From the NCBI RefSeq assembly GCF_022539665.2, contig NC_081338.1:124001-188000 (forward strand): a DNA stretch of 64,000 nt, written 5' to 3'. The position numbers were made by a program, and so were the translations under genes. Below are positions 12,436-24,560 of the stretch, piece by piece. Source of the DNA: Daphnia carinata. Taxonomy: Eukaryota; Arthropoda; Branchiopoda; Diplostraca; Daphniidae. Numbering within the stretch: position 1 is the stretch's first letter; each line of letters starts with the position of its first letter. Below the pieces are notes generated by a model. It saw only the letters and a program-made list of their open reading frames with translations. It ran no database searches and was not told where the DNA came from.

Positions 12436-13182
12436 TCATTGGTCAAGAGGATCTTTGCGCGTTTCGAAGATTTCAATTGCGGACGGGTGGTCATGACCGA
12501 TTAAAATTGCGACACCCTCCTTTGTAGTAGTGTGGACCGGAACATGAGCGAGGTGAGGCCACTGCTTTCTAAGACTAGCAAGGTTGATCGGACGTTTGTC
12601 GAGTTCAAAGGTGTCCATCACATGCGCATCCGAGATGTCAAAGGAGAAGCGGCCGTCAATTGAAGTGACACTGAAATTGACGATCTTACCATCGACAGAT
12701 TTAGTTTCACCGTTAACCGTTCTTATTGCAACTCGTTCGACTTTGCCTCGTAGATTGATGAGAGCCGCAGTCTTCCCCCTTATCACGGATATTTCGCTTC
12801 CAGGGTCGACGAGCGCATAGAGTGGATATTCATTGCCGTTGGCCTTCAGGATCACAGGAACAATCGGTAGTAGAGTGCGGCTACCTGCCGGTTTGGTTGC
12901 GACGGAACCGGAGAATTTCGTAGTCGTTGATCCTGGACCCATCCTTTGAGGGTAGAGCCGTGGAGCGCCGTGCAAAAGTGGGTGATGGATGCCATCGCAG
13001 TCGGGCTTCGAGCAACGTTCGGTACGGGTGCACGCTCTGCTAAGGTGGTCGTTACCTAAGCAACGAAGGCACAAGTTGGCTTCTTTCACAATTTGCGCTC
13101 TTTTTTCCACGGGAATGCCTCTAAATTTTCTGCAGTCTTTCAGACGGTGTGGATGCTTGCTGTTGCATCCCGGACATCTCAA
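12436..13182 (-). pseudogene. BEL/Pao zinc knuckles plus aspartic protease (DUF1758-like)
   Basis: A 248-codon open frame. The first 70 residues hold Cys/His clusters ('CPGCNSKHPHRLKDC', 'CLRCLGNDHLSRAC', and a CSKPDC...HHPLLH cluster) typical of the nucleic-acid-binding end of BEL Gag. Residues 105-160 form a retropepsin-like domain with 'YALVDPGSEISVI' as the active-site loop. The loop is D-P-G rather than the common D-S/T-G, which may be a variant or a mutation. The frame changes near 13195 on the Gag side and near 12430 on the RT side. Its role would be polyprotein cleavage. Confidence 0.88.
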
Positions 13183-15288
13183 GCTGCCTCGTCGTTGTTT
13201 GATTTCGGGAGGGTTACGAACGTGGTGTTGAATACGTTAGGTTTGTGTGGAGTACGACGTTTCTCCTCCGATGGTTTACTGTGCTGTCTGTGAGGAGTTT
13301 CGATCGAACTCGCTCTGATAGATCGTTCAGCCATTGCAACTCCGTCGAGCCATTGATCCAAATCTTCAATGGAGGCAAGGGTGGGTTGCATTGCCCAACT
13401 CTTCTCGCCCCATCGACTCTTCAACGCTGGAGGCAGTTTGGATATTAATTGTGAAAGCGTACTGTGACTTTACAGCTCCATTCCGTATCCTCCTAATTTT
13501 AGAGTTGCTACCACGGAGTGGAGATCGGCGGAGAAAGCCCGAAGGACACTAAAATCGTTGTCTCTAAACGGCCGTAGTTTGAGAAGCGATGAAGTGCAGG
13601 CTTGGGAGACAATCTGCGGGCTTCCGTATCTCCGTTGAAGTTCGTTTAGCGCATGTTGGTAAAGGCCCGGTTGAGAAGGGCTCCTCCGATGTCCTTCTTA
13701 ATGGTCGGTGTTAGCGAGTCATACAGATGAGCGATGCGTTTTGCGTCAGAACTTACGGCATCGTGGACGAAAACCTTGAACATCTGTATGAACATCGGCC
13801 AGTTGCGAGGATCTCCATCGAAGGTAGGTGCCTTCATCCGGGGTGGCTTAATACCAGGGCGATTTGTGGCGGCGGGCGGAGTATTGATAGTGCGAATCCA
13901 AGCGTCCGGTGTGTAAACGGTAGGCGGATGTTGCATTGTCGGCGGATGAGCGGGTGTTCCTGGGTAGCCTGGAAAGGGAGTCGACGCTGGTTGTTCGTTA
14001 TTCATAGACGGTGTGAATAACGGCAAGCTATATGTAGTGGCAGTAGTAGCCGGCCCGTGTGACCGGAGCCGTTCGTGTGCCCGGAACCGGAGCCACTCGG
14101 GAGCGTAGTCACGGTTGGAATTCGTGCGGACAAACCCGGACCGTGTGACGGACCTAGGTTGGCCGGCCCAACGTTTGTGCTATTCGGAAGCGCTGAACCC
14201 AAGGAACTCGGTTGGTTGGTGTTTCCCCGAGAGAAACCGGTGGTAACATTCCCAGGTGGAAGCGTGGTCGGAGGTTGAACAGGAATCGTAGAAATGTGTG
14301 GCATAGAGCTCGAGCGTGGTAAAGAGCTGCCAGGCGTGAAGGCTTTACTAGCGAGACTGCGCATCTTCCCCAAGAAGCCCACCGTTGGTGTGGGCGGTGT
14401 TGTCGCCGCCGATTGGGTAAAGAGCCTCGTCGGTGTAGGTATCCTAGACGTGGATCCTACTAACGGTGTGTTCACTGTAGAGGCTTGAGTAGCAGTGGAG
14501 GTAGTGGCAATATTCGGTAGGCTTACAGCTGGAGTAGCTGAACGTGACGACGAGCCGCTTACCCTGGACATGTTGCTTGTAACGGAAGAAGCTCGTGTTG
14601 GCCCAGGTTGCTCATCTGCATTAAGTTCGGCTAGTTGTCGTCGCATAATGGCACCGCTTAATCGTTGTCGGTCCATCTCGTTTCGTAGCTCTCGCTGTTT
14701 CCTTTCGCTCTCGATGCGTGGTTTATATTCGTCAAGCTCCTTTATCTTTGCATCCTCCTCTTCTCTGCGCGTTGTCTCTTTCAGGGTTTGTTGAAGTATC
14801 AGTTCGGCTTCCTTCTCCCTTCGCTCAGCTTCGTGAATTTTAGCTTGTCGGGACGAAACACTGGAATGTCGTGAAGAGGCTCTTGAATGCACGGAAGAGC
14901 TTGATTTTGGCTTCGCCCATGCTAAATAATCGTCGCAATCGGCCAAGGTTGAATGGTGGTCATAGATGACAGCTTGTATCCACTGTATCTCACCCTCTAG
15001 GTCATTTGAGCTGCAATTGGGAGTGTTGCACTGGACATATCAATCGTGGCACGTCTTTAAACTGTCGAACTCACGAACATAGTTAGCGCGGAGTGCTCGT
15101 ACAGTGTCACGATCTTCACCGACTCTTATAGATTGCGCGAGTTTCTTGTCCGCTTTGGTATGGGCCATCTTTCCATTGGTTCTTAGCCTCTTGAGGCGGA
15201 TAGGATCAACAATGGTATCCACATCTGACGATGCTTCTTCTTCTTCATCGATGGAAGTGAGAATAGTAGGTACGATAGCCTGAGCCAT
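13183..15288 (-). pseudogene. BEL/Pao gag, frame-broken
   Basis: Reading from 15288: an acidic N-terminus ('TSIDEEEEASSDVDTIVD'), an in-frame stop at 15040-15042, then the same frame resumes through a long coiled coil rich in Glu, Lys and Arg (about 14750-14900) and a Ser/Thr/Pro-rich linker to 14002. A frame change near 14015 leads to the DUF1759-like core at 13646-14026 ('PTFDGDPRNWPMFIQMF', 'DSLTPTIKKDIGGALLN'). A second change near 13665 leads to 'LNELQRRYGSPQIVSQ' and, after a stop at 13470-13472, 'KLPPALKSRWGEKSWAM' down to about 13195. The product would be the capsid protein, and its zinc knuckles follow in the next segment. Confidence 0.85.
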
Positions 15289-15394
15289 GATGCAATGTAT
15301 TTACCGGACGGAAGAACCAAAAACAGCAGATATCAAGGGGCGGAGTCGAATTGACCTCCTACAAAGGAGACGACAAACTAGATCACGGAATAAG

Positions 15395-15994
15395 TTAATT
15401 TAAACGACGACGGACGATTCGGTCTTGAGGACCCGGGGGGAAGAGTTGATTTAAGCCGATGAAACGCGTTTCGTTCGTCTTGGTGTTCCGTATCCGAACT
15501 AATCTGGGGCGTGGCGATGATGGCGTCGGTTCAGGTGGAGGTGCTTCGTCCTCTGAAGAGGGTCCAACTTCACTGATGCCTTCACAATCAGAGAGGTTCG
15601 GTATAAAATCGTCCTCTTCGGATTCCGATTGTGCAGGAGGTGTAGGTGGGTCCACAACAGGTGAGACGGGCCACGGGTCGTACGGATGGAAGAAGACCTG
15701 TCTAGGATTCGATGGCGGTATGAAGTCAGCTAGACGTGGCCGTGGTTCACTATGTTGTTCTTCAGAAGTACTAGCAGCAGTAACTGTACTAACGTTGGAG
15801 GCGGTCGCTTGCTGGACCTGGATCCGATGAAGGGCCTCCGCAATCCTTTTCTTGCTACGCAGTAACTTGTCCGCCTTCTTGCTCTTCGCGCTGTTGAACT
15901 TGCGCGGAATGGTGACGGTCAGTAAGGCTGGGCAAACTGGACAGCTGGTGTAGGGTACAGCTGACGAACCAGTAAGGCTGGACAGGCTGGACAC
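15395..15994 (-). CDS. Extra ORF upstream of BEL gag, acidic and proline-rich, unknown function
   Basis: An uninterrupted frame of 199 codons, in a different frame from gag and separated from it by about 100 bp. The first 17 or so residues lie in the 51-bp tandem repeats, so the true start may be further in. The body has a basic stretch ('FNSAKSKKADKLLRSKKR'), then an acidic Ser/Pro region ('QSESEEDDFIPNLSDCEG', 'SSEDEAPPPEPTPSSP'), and a basic end ('GPQDRIVRRRLN'). I do not recognise a domain. It is the only long intact frame in an otherwise broken element, and the opposite strand is also open for 123 codons, so high GC may be keeping frames open by chance. It may be a real ORF0 or a displaced Gag N-terminus. 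Confidence 0.45.
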   Translation of the reverse strand: MSSLSSLTGSSAVPYTSCPVCPALLTVTIPRKFNSAKSKKADKLLRSKKRIAEALHRIQVQQATASNVSTVTAASTSEEQHSEPRPRLADFIPPSNPRQVFFHPYDPWPVSPVVDPPTPPAQSESEEDDFIPNLSDCEGISEVGPSSEDEAPPPEPTPSSPRPRLVRIRNTKTNETRFIGLNQLFPPGPQDRIVRRRLN

Positions 15995-16428
15995 CTAGCA
16001 GACGGGAACACAGCTGACGGTCAGTAAGGCTGGGCAAACTGGACAGCTGGTGTAGGGTACAGCTGACGGGCCAGTAAGGCTGGACAGGCTGGACACCTAG
16101 CGACGGAAGACACAGCTAACGGGCAGTGAAGCTTGGCAGACTGGACAGCTGGTGGTAGGGCACAGCTGACGAGCCAGTAAGGCTGGACAGGCTGGACACC
16201 TAGCGACGGAAGACACAGCTGACGGGCAGTGAGGCTGGGCACACTGGACAGCTGGTGTAGGGTACAGCTGACGAGCCAGTAAGGCTGGACAGGCTGGACA
16301 CTTAGCGACGGAAGACACAGCTGACGGGCAGTGAGGCTGGGCACACTGGACAGCTGGTGGAGGGCACAGCTGACGAGCCAGTAAGGTTGGACAGACTGGG
16401 CACCCGTTGACGGAAAGCGCAGCTAATA
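15920..16428 (-). repeat. Ten-fold 51-bp tandem repeat in the BEL leader
   Basis: Units start at 15920, 15970, 16022, 16072, 16124, 16175, 16227, 16277, 16329 and 16379. Two alternating half-types ('ggctgggcacactggacagc' and 'ggctggacaggctggacacc') give a 102-bp higher-order unit repeated five times. The repeat lies in the transcribed leader between the 5' LTR and gag and overlaps the start of the extra ORF. Leader repeats of this kind vary between copies of LTR elements. Confidence 0.93.
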
Positions 16429-16879
16429 CGCGGACGCTCTATCGAGAGCAGACCAACGTATTATTATTTAAACCGAAGCAAGGGACTCGTGGACGCTCTA
16501 CCGAGAGCAGACCAACGAGGTCCAGCACGGGCGTTTCGAAAGAAAGGGAAATTCGCGGAGGCTCTAACGAGAGCAGACCAACGAATCGCAACACGACACA
16601 ACAATGCTATATATTACATGCACTCAGATGAAATGTAAATGCAAAAACTAATGGAATATAATAGGGAGGGCGTGTTCGGGTTGCTGGGCTGCTGGGCGGA
16701 TGTTTCTTGAGCTGCGCTGGAACGGTCGGTTGTTGTAGTCGGATGTCTGCCATGCGGGACTTTTTCGTAAAGGCGGACGATCAGCATGGGACGGAAGGCC
16801 AGGTAGTTGAATAGCGTCTCCAAAATGGCCAAGAATAAACGCCAACCGCGTCGTGAAGGCCGCCGTACCGAGTTTCGGT
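16429..16879 (-). other. BEL leader, proximal part
   Basis: About 450 bp between the primer-binding site and the 51-bp repeats, with no convincing gene. It holds three copies of a hairpin-forming motif (separate entry) and an AT-rich patch near 16600-16660. A short open frame crosses the primer-binding site and is probably incidental. Confidence 0.6.
16431..16583 (-). repeat. Three spaced copies of a ~27-bp hairpin motif in the BEL leader
   Basis: Near-identical copies lie at 16431-16458, 16491-16517 and 16557-16583, each containing 'gctct-nncg-agagc' followed by 'agaccaacg'. The arms GCTCT and AGAGC pair around a 4-base loop, and the loop bases vary while the stem is kept. They are about 60-66 bp apart. 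Stem conservation suggests an RNA role such as packaging or dimerisation, but that is inference. Confidence 0.7.
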
Positions 16880-16897
16880 TTCCCGGTCGATGCACCA
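16880..16897 (-). promoter_or_regulatory. BEL primer-binding site
   Basis: On the minus strand, three bases inside the 5' LTR, the sequence begins TGGTGCATCGACCGGGAA. This is complementary to a tRNA 3' end finishing CCA and resembles tRNA-Gly(GCC) with about one mismatch (judged from memory of the tRNA). Its position fixes the coding strand of the element. Confidence 0.75.
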
Positions 16898-16900
16898 AAA

Positions 16901-17441
16901 TGTTGCCACTCCACGCGGTTCTATGGGGAAGAGAAAAAAAAAACGATTATTAAAAAACAAAGTTGTGATTTAACACGGGTGAGCTGATGTATTCAGATAA
17001 AGGTCCGTTGGTTGCCTGCCAACGGACGTTGAAAATGGGGACACAGCACGAAAACGGGGGGGTGAGGGGTCTGCACAAGAGCCACGCGCAATGGCTGCCA
17101 AACCATGCGCCACGTGTAGAAAAGGAAAAGGAAGTTAGTAGGGCGTCGTCACAGACCACGGAAAACCACTGTCAGAAATCACACAAGCTTTTAGATGAAG
17201 GGACGAGCACGAATTTACACAAGCGACGAGTTGGTGTGAAATTCGGTAAAAAAAACGGCGAAGAGAGCGGAGCGGAACGGTTAAATATATGTGCTTCTTG
17301 CCAGCGAGGTCAAGACTGAGGTCGAGTGAGGTCGGAACCCCTAAGGTCCGCCCTTCGTTACGGATTCTCTTCCTCCGGGTGCGGCGTTGCCAGATCCCTT
17401 TTAAAAGAGACGGTTTTGGCGAGCTGCAACTCGCCAACATT
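16901..17441 (-). repeat. BEL/Pao 5' LTR (right end in window)
   Basis: 541 bp, beginning TGTTGCC and ending GCCAACA, which are inverted repeats of each other. It matches 8524-9041 apart from indels and scattered substitutions. It is the promoter LTR because gag and pol run leftwards from it. Confidence 0.93.
17281..17290 (-). promoter_or_regulatory. TATA-like box in the BEL 5' LTR
   Basis: Minus strand ATATATTTAA, in the right place for an LTR promoter. The corresponding site in the other LTR (near 8885) has changed to a weaker form. Confidence 0.45.
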
Positions 17442-17446
17442 CAATG
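17442..17446. other. Target-site duplication, right copy (BEL/Pao)
   Basis: TTCAA, matching 8519-8523. Confidence 0.85.
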
Positions 17447-20080
17447 TGAATATAGTGTGATACAGTGAGTTTCAATATCTAGATTAAAACAGCATCAAAT
17501 ATACGTGTATTCAATGTGAATATAGTGTTATAGAATCAGTTTCATGGTCTACATTCAAACAGTTCAATGTGAATATAGTGTGATACAGTGAGTTTCAATA
17601 TCTACATTCAAACAGCATCAAATATACGTGTATTCAATGTGAATATAGTGTGATACAGTGAGTTTCAATATCTACATTCAAACAGCATCAAATATACGTG
17701 TATTCAATGTGAATATAGTGTTATAGAATCAGTTTCATGATCTACATTCAAACAGTATCAAATATACGTGTATTCAATGTGAATATAGTATGATACAGTG
17801 AGTTTCAATATCTACATTTAAACAGCATCAAATATACGTGTATTCAATGTGAATATAGTGTTATAGAATCAGTTTCATGATCTACATACAAACAGTATCA
17901 AATATAAGTGTATTCAATGTGAATATAGTGTGATACAGTGAGTTTCAATATCTACATTCAAACAGCATCAAATATACGTGTATTCAATGTGAATATAGTG
18001 TTATAGAATCAGTTTCATGATCTACATTCAAACAGTATCAAATATACGTGTATTCAATGTGAATATAGTGTTATAGAATCAGTTTCATGATCTACATTCA
18101 AACAGTATCAAATATACGTGTATTCAATGTGAATATAGTATGATACAGTGATTTTCAATATCTACATTCAAACAGCATCAAATATACGTGTATTCAATGT
18201 GAATATAGTGTTATAGAATCAGTTTCATGATCGACATTCAAACAGTATCAAATATACGTGTATTCAATGTGAATATAGTGTTATAGAATCAGTTTCATGA
18301 TCGACATTCAAACAGTATCAAATATACGTGTATTCAATGTCAATATAGTGTTATAGAATCAGTTTCATGATCTACACTCAAACAGTATCAAATATAAGTG
18401 TATTCAATGTGAATATAGTGTGATACAGTGAGTTTCAATATCTACATTCAAACAGCATCAAATATACGTGTATTCAATGTGAATATAGTGTTATAGAATC
18501 AGTTTCATGATCTACATTCAAACAGTATCAAATATACGTGTATTCAATGTGAATATAGTGTTATAGAATCAGTTTCATGGTCTACATTCAAACAGTATCA
18601 AATATACGTGTATTCAATGTGAATATAGTATGATACAGTGAGTTTCAATATCTACATTGAAATAGCATCAAATATAAGTGTATTCAATGTGAATATAGTG
18701 TTATAGAATCAGTTTCATGATCTACATTCAAACAGTATGAAATATACGTGTATTCATTGTGAATATAGTGTGAATATAGTATGATACAGTGAGTTTCAAT
18801 ATCTACATTCAAACAGCATCAAATATACGTTTATTCAATGTGAATATAGTGTTATAGAATCAGTTTCATGATCTACATTCAAACAGTATCAAATATACGT
18901 GTATTCAATGTGAATATAGTATGATACAGTGAGTTTCAATATCTACATTCAAACAGCATCAAATATACGTGTATTCAATGTGAATATAGTATGATACAGT
19001 GAGTTTCAATATCTACATTCAAACAGCATCAAATATACGTGTATTCAATGTGAATATAGTGTTATAGAATCAGTTTCATGATCTACATTCAAACAGTATC
19101 AAATGTACGTGTATTCAATGTGAATATAGTATGAGACAGTGAGTTTCAATATCTACATTCAAACAGCATCAAATATACGTGTATTCAATGTGAATATAGT
19201 ATGATACAGTGAGTTTCAATATCTACATTGAAACAGCATCAAATATAAGTGTATTCAATGTGAATATAGTGTTATAGAATCAGTTTCATGATCTACATTC
19301 AAACAGTATGAAATATACGTGTATTCAATGTGAATATAGTATGAGACAGTGAGTTTCAATATCTACATTCAAACAGCATCAAATATACGTGTATTCAATG
19401 TGAATATAGTGTTATAGAATCAGTTTCATGATCGACATTCAAACAGTATCAAATATACGTGTATTCAATGTGAATATAGTGTTATAGAATCAGTTTCATG
19501 ATCGACATTCAAACAGTATCAAATATACGTGTATTCAATGTGAATATAGTATGATACAGTGAGTTTCAATATCTACATTCAAACAGCATCAAATATACGT
19601 TTATTCAATGTGAATATAGTGTTATAGAATCAGTTTCATGATCTACATTCAAACAGTATCAAATATACGTGTATTCAATGTGAATATAGTATGATACAGT
19701 GAGTTTCAATATCTACATTCAAACAGCATCAAATATACGTGTATTCAATGTGAATATAGTATGATACAGTGAGTTTCAATATCTACATTCAAACAGCATC
19801 AAATATACGTGTATTCAATGTGAATATAGTGTTATAGAATCAGTTTCATGATCTACATTCAAACAGTATCAATTATACGTGTATTCAATGTGAATATAGT
19901 GTTATAGAATCAGTTTCATGATCTACATTCAAACAGTATCAAACATACGTGTATTCAATGTGAATATAGTATGATACAGTGAGTTTCAATATCTACATTC
20001 AAACAGCATCAAATATACGTGTATTCAATGTGAATATAGTGTTATAGAATCAGTTTCATGATCGACATTCAAACAGTATC

Positions 20081-23000
20081 GAATATACGTGTATTCAATG
20101 TGAATATAGTATGATACAGTGAGTTTCAATATCTACATTCAAACAGCATCAAATATACGTTTATTCAATGTGAATATAGTGTTATAGAATCAGTTTCATG
20201 ATCGACATTCAAACAGTATCAAATATACGTGTATTCAATGTGAATATAGAATGATACAGTGAGTTTCAATATCTACATTCAAACAGCATCAAATATACGT
20301 GTATTCAATGTGAATATAGTGTTATAGAATCAGTTTCATGATCTACATTCAAACAGTATCAAATATACGTGTATTCAATGTGAATATAGTATGATACAGT
20401 GAGTTTCCATATCTACATTCAAACAGCATCAAATATACGTGTATTCAATGTGAATATAATGTTATAGAATCAGTTTCATGATCTACATTCAAACAGTATC
20501 AATTATACGTGTATTCAATGTGAATATAGTGTTATAGTATCAGTTTCATGATCGACATTCAAACAGTATCAAATATACGTGTATTCAATGTGAATATCGA
20601 ATGATACAGTGAGTTTCAATATCTACATTCAAACAGCATCAAATATACGTTAATTCAATGTGAATATAGTGTTATAGAATCAGTTTCATGATCTACATTC
20701 AAACAGTATCAAATATACGTGTATTCAATGTGAATATAGTATGATACAGTGAGTTTCAATATCTACATTCAAACAGGATCAAATATACGTGTATTCAATG
20801 TGAATATAGTGTTATAGAATCAGTTTCATGATCTACATTCAAACAGTATCAATTATACATGTATTCAATGTCAATATAGTGTTATAGTATCAGTTTCCAA
20901 ACAGTATCAAATATACGTGTATTCAATGTGAATATAGTATGATACAGTGAGTTTCAATATCTACATTCAAACAGCATCAAATATACGTTTATTCAATGTG
21001 AATATAGTGTTATAGAATCAGTTTCATGATCTACATTCAAACAGTATCAAATATACGTGTATTCAATGTGAATATAGTATGATACAGTGAGTTTCAACAT
21101 CTACATTCAAACAGCATCAAATATACGTGTATTCAATGTGAATATAGTGTTATAGAATCAGTTTCATGATCTACATTTAAACAGTATCAAATATACATGT
21201 ATTCAATGTGAATATAGTGTTATAGAATCAGTTTCATATCTACATTCAAACAGTATCGAATATACGTGTATTCAATGTGAATATAGTATGATACAGTGAG
21301 TTTCAATATCTACATTCAAACAGCATCAAATATACGTTTATTCAATGTGAATATAGTGTTATAGAATCAGTTTCATGATCGACATTCAAACAGTATCAAA
21401 TATACGTGTATTCAATGTGAATATAGAATGATACAGTGAGTTTCAATATCTACATTCAAACAACATCAAATATACGTGTATTCAATGTGAATATAGTGTT
21501 ATAGAATCAGTTTCATGATCTACATTCAAACAGTATCAAATATACGTGTATTCAATGTGAATATAGTATGATACAGTGAGTTTCCATATCTACATTCAAA
21601 CAGCATCAAATATACGTGTATTCAATGTGAATATAATGTTATAGAATCAGTTTCATGATCTACATTCAAACAGTATCAATTATACGTGTATTCAATGTGA
21701 ATATAGTGTTATAGTATCAGTTTCATGATCGACATTCAAACAGTATCAAATATACGTGTATTCAATGTGAATATAGAATGATACAGTGAGTTTCAATATC
21801 TACATTCAAACAGCATCAAATATACGTTAATTCAATGTGAATATAGTGTTATAGAATCAGTTTCATGATCTACATTCAAACAGTATCAAATATACGTGTA
21901 TTCAATGTGAATATAGTATGATACAGTGAGTTTCAATATCTACATTCAAACAGCATCAAATATACGTGTATTCAATGTGAATATATTGTTATAGAATCAG
22001 TTTCATGATCGACATTCAAACAGTATCGAATATACGTGTATTCAATGTGAATATAGTATGATACAGTGAGTTTCAATATCTACATTCAAACAGCATCAAA
22101 TATACGTTTATTCAATGTGAATATAGTGTTATAGAATCAGTTTCATGATCGACATTCAAACAGTATCAAATATACGTGTATTCAATGTGAATATAGTGTG
22201 ATACAGTGAGTTTCAATATCTACATTCAAACAGCATCAAATATACGTGTATTCAATGTGAATATAGTGTTATAGAATCAGTTTCATGATCTACATTCAAA
22301 CAGTATCAAATATACGTGTATTCAATGTGAATATAGTATGATACAGTGAGTTTCCATATCTACATTCAAACAGCATCAAATATACGTGTATTCAATGTGA
22401 ATATAATGTTATAGAATCAGTTTCATGATCTACATTCAAACAGTATCAATTATACGTGTATTCAATGTGAATATAGTGTTATAGTATCAGTTTCATGATC
22501 GACATTCAAACAGTATCAAATATACGTGTATTCAATGTGAATATCGAATGATACAGTGAGTTTCAATATCTACATTCAAACAGCATCAAATATACGTTAA
22601 TTCAATGTGAATATAGTGTTATAGAATCAGTTTCATGATCTACATTCAAACAGTATCAAATATACGTGTATTCAATGTGAATATAGTATGATACAGTGAG
22701 TTTCAATATCTACATTCAAACAGGATCAAATATACGTGTATTCAATGTGAATATAGTGTTATAGAATCAGTTTCATGATCTACATTCAAACAGCATCAAA
22801 TATACATGTATTCAATGTCAATATAGTGTTATAGTATCAGTTTCAATATCTACATTCAAACAGTATCAAATATACGTGTATTAGTAAAATACAGTGAGTT
22901 CCAATATCTACATTCAAACAGCATCAAATATACGTGTATTCAATGTGAATATAGTATGAAACAGTGAGTTTCAATATCTACATTCAAACAGCATCAATTA

Positions 23001-24560
23001 TACGTGTATTCAATGTGAATATAGTGTTATAGTATCAGTTTCATGATCGACATTCAAACAGTATCAAATATACGTGTATTCAATGTGAATATCGAATGAT
23101 ACAGTGAGTTTCAATATCTACATTCAAACAGCATCAAATATACGTGTATTCAATGTGAATATAGTGTTATAGAATCAGTTTCATGATCTAAATTCAAACA
23201 GTATCAAATATACGTGTATTCAATGTGAATATAGTATGATACAGTGAGTTTCAATATCTACATTCAAACAGCATCAAATATACGTTTATTCAATGTGAAT
23301 ATAGTGTTATAGAATCAGTTTCATGATCTACATTCAAACAGTATCAAATATACGTGTATTCAATGTGAATATAGTATGATACAGTGAGTTTCAATATCTA
23401 CATTCAAACAGCATCAAATATACGTGTATTCAATGTGAATATAGTGTTATAGAATCAGTTTCATGATCTACATTCAAACAGTATCAAATATACGTGTATT
23501 CAATGTGAATATAGTATGATACAGTGAGTTTCCATATCTACATTCAAACAGTATCGAATATACGTGTATTCAATGTGAATATAGTATGATACAGTGAGTT
23601 TCAATATCTACATTCAAACAGCATCAAATATACGTTTATTCAATGTGAATATAGTGTTATAGAATCAGTTTCATGATCGACATTCAAACAGTATCAAATA
23701 TACGTGTATTCAATGTGAATATAGAATGATACAGTGAGTTTCACTATCTACATTCAAACAGCATCAAATATACGTGTATTCAATGTGAATATAGTGTTAT
23801 AGAATCCGTTTCATGATCTACATTCAAACAGTATCAAATATACGTTTATTCAATGTGAATATAGTATGATACAGTGAGTTTCAATATCTACATTCAAACA
23901 GCATCAAATATACGTGTATTCAATGTGAATATAATGTTATAGAATCAGTTTCATGATCTACATTCAAACAGTATCAATTATACGTGTATTCAATGTGAAT
24001 ATAGTGTTATAGTATCAGTTTCATGATCGACATTCAAACAGTATCAAATATACGTGTATTCAATGTGAATATCGAATGATACAGTGAGTTTCAATATCTA
24101 CATTCAAACAGCATCAAATATACGTTAATTCAATGTGAATATAGTGTTATAGAATCAGTTTCATGATCTACATTCAAACAGTATCAAATATACGTGTATT
24201 CAATGTGAATATAGTATGATACAGTGAGTTTCAATATCTACATTAAACAGCATCAAATATACGTGTATTCAATGTGAATACAGTATGATACCGTGAGTTT
24301 AAAAATGTACATTCAAACAGGATCAAATATACGTGTATTCAATGTGAATATAGTGTTATAGAATCAGTTTCATGATCTACATTCAAACAGTATCAATTAT
24401 ACATGTATTCAATGTCAATATAGTGTTATAGTATCAGTTTCATGATCTACATTCAAACAGTATCAAATATACGTGTATTCAATGTGAATATAGTAAAATA
24501 CAGTGAGTTCCAATATCTACATTCAAACAGCATCAAATATACGTGTATTCAATGTGAATA
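20081..24560 (-). repeat. 770-bp (11-monomer) higher-order repeat with 17- and 22-monomer spacings
   Basis: Rare variants recur with identical spacing. 'gtatcgaatatacg' has its diagnostic G at 20081, 21258, 22028 and 23556. 'cgttaattc' is at 20648, 21825, 22595 and 24123. Both series have intervals of 1177, 770 and 1528 bp, and the two markers are always 567 bp apart. 770 is 11 monomers. 1177 is 17 monomers less a 13-bp deletion visible at about 20897, and 1528 is 22 monomers less a 12-bp deletion visible at about 22882. 'tttccatatc' (20404, 21581, 22351, 23529) follows the same spacing until a junction at 23529-23556 where two unit positions are fused. Confidence 0.9.

Larger units (their letters stand above)
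8524..17441 (-). mobile_element. BEL/Pao-type LTR retrotransposon, decayed, inserted in the satellite
   Basis: A complete-length element of 8.9 kb read on the minus strand. It has two LTRs, a primer-binding site, a long leader with tandem repeats, an extra ORF, gag, protease, reverse transcriptase/RNase H and integrase, in that order. The family assignment rests on the DUF1759-like Gag core, the zinc knuckles followed directly by a DUF1758-like protease, the A17-type RT region, the integrase E in 'HFGGVWERMV', and a C-terminal DUF5641-like segment ('LQVGDIVVIIDPATPRGTWP'). At least ten reading-frame changes and three in-frame stops interrupt the genes, so it is non-autonomous as sequenced. 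TTCAA target duplications flank it and the satellite keeps its orientation across it. Confidence 0.95.

Noticed and set aside
16021..16344. A 107-codon minus-strand frame with repeated 'CPACPALLA' peptides
   Set aside because: It is the translation of the 51-bp leader repeat; open frames here follow from the repeat and do not resemble a protein.
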